Shown here: positions 58,041-64,000 of the stretch, piece by piece
Layout: each line of letters begins with the position of its first letter
How positions within the stretch are numbered: the stretch's first letter is position 1
Origin: Acanthosoma haemorrhoidale
Taxonomy: Eukaryota; Arthropoda; Insecta; Hemiptera; Acanthosomatidae
NCBI GenBank assembly: GCA_930367205.1
Contig: OV884012.1
Coordinates: 34,754,796-34,818,795 of the forward strand
DNA length: 64,000 nt
Direction: 5' to 3'
Notes under the pieces: generated by a model
Told to the model about the DNA's origin: nothing
The model's database searches: none
The model's input: only the letters and a program-made list of their open reading frames with translations
Translations under genes and position numbers: made by a program

Positions 58041-58236
58041 ATTTGCATCTGTCGTCTAACCGACCAAGAACCTTACAAGACCAATGCAGTCTCGCAATCT
58101 ATTATAATAGCCAATTTCCAAGATGTCTATCCTATGCCATTTAGTACCATGGCAGTCGTGAATATTATACAATTAAGTGTTAGACTATTTACAATCCACA
58201 AAAACTATAAATATATTTTTTTTTTTTAGAACAAAA

Positions 58237-58325
58237 TCTATGATATGAATGAAAACATTTATCACAATTACTTATTGCCCAATAAGGCACATTGTATTTT
58301 TATCATAATAAAGTTGTTTTATCAA
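58237..58325 (+). mobile_element. Jockey-type 3' tail with 9-bp target duplication
   Basis: AGAACAAAA at 58228-58236 and 58326-58334 brackets ATTTATCACAATTACTTATT, then GCCCAATAAGGCACATTGTA and ATCATAATAAAGTTG, matching the minus-strand tail at 46015-46075. The poly(A) is reduced to almost nothing. The copy is 89 bp and non-coding. Confidence 0.78.
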
Positions 58326-58334
58326 TAGAACAAA

Positions 58335-59880
58335 ACCAGTTTTAAGATGCCTAAAACATCTTGGGAATGAAACTAAGTACTTAATTAAATGAAAATATCC
58401 GACCTCATCATTTATTTAATTCATCAACACCTTTAGGTATTTCCTATGAAGTGTTCACGGAAGTAAGTCCAATTTTCTAGTCGGTTTTAGAGGTTGAGTT
58501 TAGCGCGTGTAGAGTTGATAAATAGAATCTTTGAAACGCTTCATGTTCATGGAATCCTCCGTAACATAAAATGTTTAATTTACTTTATAGTTGATATATC
58601 AAAATGGATCTCTGATTGATAATAGTTAACCTATAACCAATACTGGTAATTTTCTTTCTTCCGTTTTGTAAATACGTTGTATACGGTAGCGGTAACATCT
58701 CTAGATATGCGCTTTTGTGTTCGTTAAAATTTCAATCATTGGATGTAAATCGCAGATCAGAAGTTCTGATTTAAAGGACTTAAGGGGAAGTATTGGCAAA
58801 TTATTTGTTAATATATTCAAAACAATACTGTTTGCGCTAGGGCTCTTAAAAATCAAGAATTCCCCCAACGCCCGAAAATTGAAAGTGAGAAGCTTGATGT
58901 TGGATTGAGTCGGTTGGCGTTACAAACTTGCCAACAGTAAGGCATAAACAATAAACAAATAAATATTCATTTAATTAAAACTGATCAGCAACTTAACCAG
59001 GCCTGAATATTAGTATAACTAGTACAAATAATTGTTAGTATAATTAACATATAAAAATTACGAAAACGTTTATAGTCACGATACGATGGATGTTCGAAGA
59101 AGAGTGCGGATAGTCAACCGCAGGGCGGCGATGCGCACGGAGAGATGTGTAGACGAGATAGGCCGAGAAGTCCAAAGTTGTAGTAAACAGCGACTTCTTG
59201 TTCGCAGGGGAACAGGCCCGTATTCTGCTATCTTCATCATTGACTAAGCCAAGCTCAGGCCTAAAGCCTTGTCCTCTAATACGCAAAGTCGTATTTATTT
59301 ACTTCCTCGAGCTTTATAGTCTTTCGAACCATTTTCTCTGTATGTTGATGTAATAAAATGAAAATTGCTGTTAAGGAGAAATAAAATAAATAGATTTCAT
59401 AACTTACATTTAAAGTTTTAATCTTCAATATATGTCCGTGTGTACAATATTTACATATACTTAATTTCTAAATTTCTCTTGCCGAAACAATCAGAATAAT
59501 TAAAAAAATAAATTTATAATTTTAAAAATTTTCACTCATCTCATTACCATAATAAAAAAAATAATAATAATACAAAATATTGTTAATATCTTCCCAAACA
59601 AAAATTAAGTTTAAACAAAAAAATGAGGTCTCTCTATTTTGAATTACCCTATTTGAATCAAAACTTATTGAATGCCTAAGGGCCCGAAAAAATACAGTTT
59701 TAATTATCCAACAATAGGATTCACATATAAATATATATTTATTTCCCTTCCCTGCATATTGAATTTGTATCCTTTTTGAAATAATACAAGGGTTTATAAT
59801 TTGCATAAATAAATTTTATGCGCTAAAATAAGAACATTATTACCACGGACTTGAATCAACAAGTTTAAATTTATAACGGT
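58335..59880. other. AT-rich non-coding DNA with one GC-richer patch
   Basis: The patch 59085-59290 contains a minus frame (59044-59286) with an LTR-like look, but it has no partner in the window. No gene is supported. The rest is AT-rich. Confidence 0.35.
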
Positions 59881-60330
59881 CAAAAGGCTACTCTACTGAG
59901 ATTTAGATTCGCCCTTGTTTGTTCATTAATTTAAATGAGCCGATTTTGCCCTAGGGGGCACAACACCTGTTTTTAACCTAGGATTGATTATCTTTTATCA
60001 TGGCATGACGCCCTCGCACTAAGCCTAATTAACTCTTTCTAGCCGTTATTAAGCGATAATAAAACAGGCAGGCAGATAGATGGTCGTAGATAGCCGGGAG
60101 TAATCGGATTTGGAAGAGTGCACGGAGAGCGTTGGCAGAGCAAACAGAGGAGCCCTGTCCCCTGTTCCAAACATGACACTAATTGGGCCCGAACATTCTG
60201 TCATCGGTCGTCCTCCCATCGATCCCAGGCCACTAACAGATGGGCCTTTAATCCCCTCTCCCTCTTCCTCTTCCGCCGATATCCCATGTATTTATTGTCA
60301 TCCGCTTATAGTAGCGGTCGGCTATTTTTG
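59881..60330. promoter_or_regulatory. GC-richer island with a CTCF-like word
   Basis: TGCCCTAGGGGGCAC (59947-59961) is close to the core CTCF consensus and is itself nearly palindromic. The following sequence has TAATTAACTC, GCCCGAACATTCTGTC and CCATCGATCCC. The two overlapping frames (60110-60405) disagree and carry no domain. Confidence 0.35.
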
Positions 60331-60691
60331 ACAATATCCTACAAATACCCCAGGGAAACCAAATATCCTCAGTATTTTACCAGAAGAAAGGAATGTATCG
60401 CATAACAATCTCTAAGCTAGCTTCATCAGTTTCTTATAAAAATCCATCTAAACGCCTGCGGGAATCAAATGCTTTTTCCATATCAAATATCAACCTACAA
60501 TTTTGCGCTTATCTAATTTCTGGAATTTCTATTCGGGCTAGCTTCTTCAGTTTGTTTTAAACATTAGAGGTTGGCTGAAACAACTGCGTAGATATATAAG
60601 ACAAGCCTACTTATATTGCTTGTACATTATTCTTGTCACGCTTGTTATTACTCCATATTTTAATAATTTCGGTCTATTTCATCATTTTTAT

Positions 60692-61140
60692 GACTTCTAT
60701 AGTCACCATACTACTATAGTGACCTCTACAGTCACCATACTACTATAGTGACCTCTACAGTCACCATAGTACTATAGTGACCTCTACAGTCACCATAGTA
60801 CTATAGTGACCTCTACAGTCACCATAGTACTATAGTGACCTCTACCGTCACCATACTACTATAGTGACCTCTATAGTCACCATACTACTATAGTGACCTC
60901 TACAGTCACCATAGTACTATAGTGACCTCTACAGTCACCATAGTACTATAGTGACCTCTACAGTCACCATAGTACTATAGTGACCTCTATAGTCACCATA
61001 GTACTATAGTGACCTCTATAGTCACCATAGTACTATAGTGACCTCTACAGTCACCATACTACTATAGTGACCTCTACAGTCACCATAGTACTATAGTGAC
61101 CTCTACAGTCACCATAGAACTATAGTGACCTCTATAGTAC
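60692..61140 (+). repeat. 29-bp minisatellite of near-palindromic units, 15.5 copies
   Basis: Units begin every 29 bases from 60692 to 61127 with no insertion or deletion, each opening GACCTCTACAGTCACCATAG or a one-to-three-base variant. Within a unit, GTCACCATAGT is followed directly by ACTATAGTGAC; ten of eleven positions pair, so each unit can form a stem. Variation is limited to a few positions (CAG or TAG, ATAGT or ATACT, one CCG, one GAACT). Confidence 0.97.
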
Positions 61141-61560
61141 GTAAAGACTCCCTAAAACCATTTCTCGATTGTACACGTATACCATACTAAATAATAATAA
61201 TAATACCATAAGTAATAATATACTAATAATATACTAGAAATCTCTTCATAATGTAAAAGCTTGCTGGATTCATAAAGCCATTTTTTACGGACTAAATTTG
61301 TTTTAGTTGAATTGAGAGAAGTTAGTGATTCCTATTGTTGGGTCCCAAAACATTTTTTAAATATCTTTATTATTTTTTTTGTTATTGCCGTCTTTAATTT
61401 GATAAGTTAGTGGCACGTGACAGACCTTTTTCAACATATCTCAAACAAAACATATACCAATGTAGCATGATTCTTAAGACAGGTATCATAGAACAGACAG
61501 ACAGATTGTTCCATTATTAACATCTAAAATTAATATGTTTCATCCAACTCTTACTCTTCC
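61141..61560. other. AT-rich non-coding DNA with a dispersed-repeat trace
   Basis: GTCTTTAATTTGATAAG (61390-61406) and the end AACAGACAGACAGATTG (61493-61509) resemble the two ends of the dispersed repeat at 17200-17415. The middle is too diverged to align by eye. An AATAAT microsatellite-like patch lies at 61190-61235. Confidence 0.4.
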
Positions 61561-62000
61561 CGGTCGGTTTGGATACATGTCTCCCTGTAAGGACTGGGAG
61601 CAGATCCCAAACCAAAGCCACTGACATGAATTATCACCCATCTAGCTGTGTGCCACTGTTTCTATTACTTGCCCCGGTAGCGACAGAACCGCCCCTGTTG
61701 GTATTATTAATCACAGGCGGGCCTGGATGTAATAAAGATTTCAGGCCCCCCGGTGACAGGTATAAAGAGGGTCGGATCCAACCCTAATTGTTTCCACGGG
61801 CTGACTGGGGCTCTTCCAGAAATAATTCAGGCGAGGGGGCCCAAAGCCTGGATTTCCGCCCGCCCCTGCTTTGGAAGGCTGAAGTGGGTGGCACAGCGGT
61901 GGCTCATCCAACCCCGTGTCTGTTTAATGGATGCCTCGGCCTTCAGCTCCTCGTTACTGCCAACCGAACGGCGCAAGTTGTATCTTGCTCCTTTTTCGTC
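61561..62000. promoter_or_regulatory. GC-rich island, putative conserved non-coding element
   Basis: Includes AATCACAGGCGGGCCTGG, GGCCCCCCGGTGACAGG, ATTCAGGCGAGGGGGCCC and GGTGGCACAGCGGTGGC. Several overlapping frames on both strands reflect low stop density; none carries a recognisable domain. It is the most GC-rich block in the right half of the window. Confidence 0.38.
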
Positions 62001-63289
62001 AGCCTTACTTACCGCACTTATACACATTTATTTGAATGTTTTATCTGCGTACTTTCAAAACAGGGAGAGATCCTTGTGAAATCAATTCATCCTATTTGAC
62101 TGGAATGTTGTATTACGTTCGACTACTATTGAGACCGCAATTAAAAGCGAATGAATGCACTTATTCCTCTCATCTGTACTCTATAAATATAAATTTAATT
62201 TCAGTAAATGTAACAGATACAAACGTTTTTCGTTTGTTAATAATGTAATGATAATACATCGAATGCAGTGAGTGGTATAAGAAGATGGTTGGTTACGGCT
62301 GCTGTACTCAACCATGGATTTTTAATGTTAGTAGTTTGTTCCATTCCAGTCTCTTAGCACAAACAACAACGGATGCGGACCTACTACTTATTACTGACAT
62401 ATCCCTCACAAAAAAATCTGATGATAATTTTACGTGTTGCCAACGTCATAATGAACTCAAGTGTCACACTTCATATTTTTCCTGCCTTTCAATTAAATCC
62501 CACTATTATGAAGAGCAGCATTTCGGACGCCTCTTCGCTTTTCGTCAACGCCTGGCTGATCTTTAAATCCTACATTTTTCTTATTATATCAATATAATAA
62601 AATCATATTTAGAGCTAATAATACATTAAACTAAATAAACCTATTTGAATTCAAGGGCGTTCTCCGCTAGCTCATTAATTGGTTGCCCGGTTACTGTAAT
62701 AAACTATATCTTCTAGCATGCAGTCTAGTAGTCTATTGTATAAATAATCAATTCAATTAACATTACTTTTACAAAATATAAGACCTAAAAACAGAAATAC
62801 ATATTAATAATCCTTAATATAATTGAATAATTCAACATGTTATTTATATGATTCAAATATATATATAAAAATATGATCCCTGCCCTGAACCATTATTGCC
62901 CGAATATCTTGAATAAACAATCGATCAACAATGATTCATTACACGATGAATAAAATTGATGGAAACAGAAGACTGGCTACTCTGCAGATTGGTATAACGC
63001 ACGGTAACGAACCTCAGGGTTGACTTAAAAGTAATAAGAAAATGATTCTCCGCACATATATCACAAACAATTTAGTTTCGAATGTTCGTGACTTCTTAAA
63101 TATTGTTCGTATTAACGCGAGATTTGAATTAGTTTCATTAATGAAACTGTTTTCATTCATTCATGAAATCGTAACTATTGATGCCCACAGTTAACTTTAT
63201 TTAGAAAACTCTTGAAGATTCTCTTAATGTAGCCATCATTGCCATATAAGAAATGAGGGCTATTGATAAGTGTGCATTATTACAGTGGA
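62001..63289. other. AT-rich non-coding DNA, no feature seen
   Basis: Frames at 62285-62597 overlap each other and lack domains. No repeats or RNA genes were recognised. Confidence 0.4.
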
Positions 63290-63670
63290 TATGTTGAGTA
63301 CGAATTGCCCTGGGAAATGCCCCGAAGGTAGATGATGATTAGTGTTCCCCTGGAGACGGGCAGGCAGATATATATATTTTTGCGAGTGGCCCTATGATGA
63401 ACGGTAAGGAGGTCTGACATATATTAGGATTAATGCTGGCCCTACTAACAAGGCTCGCGCGCCACAATGGGCCGGCACTAATGAGCTATTGTGTCATCGC
63501 CTTTGTGCAGCCCTTTGTTTGTCTTGTCTCTTGTCTCCGCCGTCCTATTTAATGGCTGCTAGGGGGGGGGGGGGTGCTAGGGCCTTTAATAGCCCCAGTA
63601 TGGAGTGCCTGGCTTATCGGCCCTTCGTCATATCGCCATAATCCAATTCGTCCTCTTATATCCAGTACTG
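63290..63670. promoter_or_regulatory. GC-richer island with a G homopolymer, putative non-coding element
   Basis: Contains GGCTCGCGCGCCACAATGG, GGGCCGGCACTAATGAGC and a run of 13 G (about 63563-63575). It has no reading frame. Confidence 0.3.
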
Positions 63671-64000
63671 GAGAGGTATATATCTTAGAATTAGAGAAAA
63701 AAAATTAAGGAAAATAGAGTTACGAGTTTTCTAGTAGGATCCGATAAGGAGAGCAAATGAATTAAAGCTATTAAGCTTAAATAGATCTGGTACATTAAAT
63801 GGTGAAATGGTTGAAATACTGCTTTTGGCATCAAATGAGGAGTGAGGAAGAATGGATATGGGTAGGCTGAAAATAAACCGCTCGTATCAAATATACAAGA
63901 GCACCCAGAGCAATTGTTGAAATAACTCAAAAACAAAGAAAAAGCGCAGGGAAGCAGACAGCCAATCAGAACTAATAAAATGTATGCCATGTTCATAATT
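63671..64000. other. Non-coding window end
   Basis: A 101-residue minus frame (63691-63996) is strongly hydrophobic (long leucine/phenylalanine runs) and may continue beyond the window. It has no motif I recognise and its composition follows the A-rich plus strand, so I do not call it a gene. Confidence 0.3.

Noticed and set aside
59044..59290. GC-richer block that reads like part of an LTR on the minus strand
   Set aside because: No TG/CA ends, purine tract, target duplication or second copy in the window, so no element call can be supported.
63691..63996. A 101-residue hydrophobic frame that could be a membrane protein exon
   Set aside because: The hydrophobicity follows from the A-rich opposite strand, and no splice sites, motif or homology can be recognised.

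Overview
The window looks like a gene-poor stretch of an animal nuclear genome, most likely an insect or another arthropod. The evidence is the AT-rich base composition, the absence of any dense or operon-like coding, and a transposon load typical of insects: Jockey-type LINEs, mariner, Tc1 and Tigger-like DNA elements, Gypsy-like LTR elements and tRNA-derived SINEs. I could not support a single intact host gene or host exon. All recognisable coding sequence is transposon-derived and broken. The species cannot be named from this sequence alone.

Layout. 0-9 kb: an internally deleted mariner (472-1356), a Jockey-type 3' tail (2140-2237), an inverted solo LTR (4240-5113) and the largest element, a 5'-truncated LINE with endonuclease and reverse transcriptase remains, bounded by a perfect 14-bp target duplication (6106-8999, minus strand). 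9-20 kb: a tRNA-derived SINE family, a 0.9-kb element with unusually long terminal inverted repeats (11126-12033), a minisatellite and a Tc1-like transposase relic near 19 kb. 20-31 kb: a 90-bp direct duplication, a Jockey fragment with a nested retroposon that abruptly joins a Gypsy-like 3' end with LTR (22.1-23.5 kb), a 3 x 52-bp tandem repeat, another Jockey 3' end (27.6-28.2 kb) and a second, well-preserved solo LTR with 5-bp target duplication (30532-31339). 33-44 kb: a mariner-type MITE, several short LINE tails, a foldback MITE and a Tigger/pogo-like element. 46-48.5 kb: a rearranged Jockey reverse transcriptase relic next to a third LTR relative. 51-61 kb: two regular minisatellites, one built of near-palindromic 29-bp units.

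Between the transposons lie about twenty islands of roughly 150-450 bp that are richer in G+C than their surroundings, have no convincing reading frame and carry many TAATTA/ATTA-type words. Together with the lack of genes this resembles the conserved non-coding landscape around a developmental regulator. That is inference: it needs cross-species alignment.

The elements do not form a pathway. They record successive insertions: young LINE copies with perfect target duplications, older degraded copies, nested insertions and recombinant junctions. No previously undescribed protein system is visible. The best candidates for novelty are the long-inverted-repeat element at 11-12 kb, the hairpin minisatellite at 60.7-61.1 kb, the rearranged Jockey copy at 46-47.5 kb and the array of GC islands.
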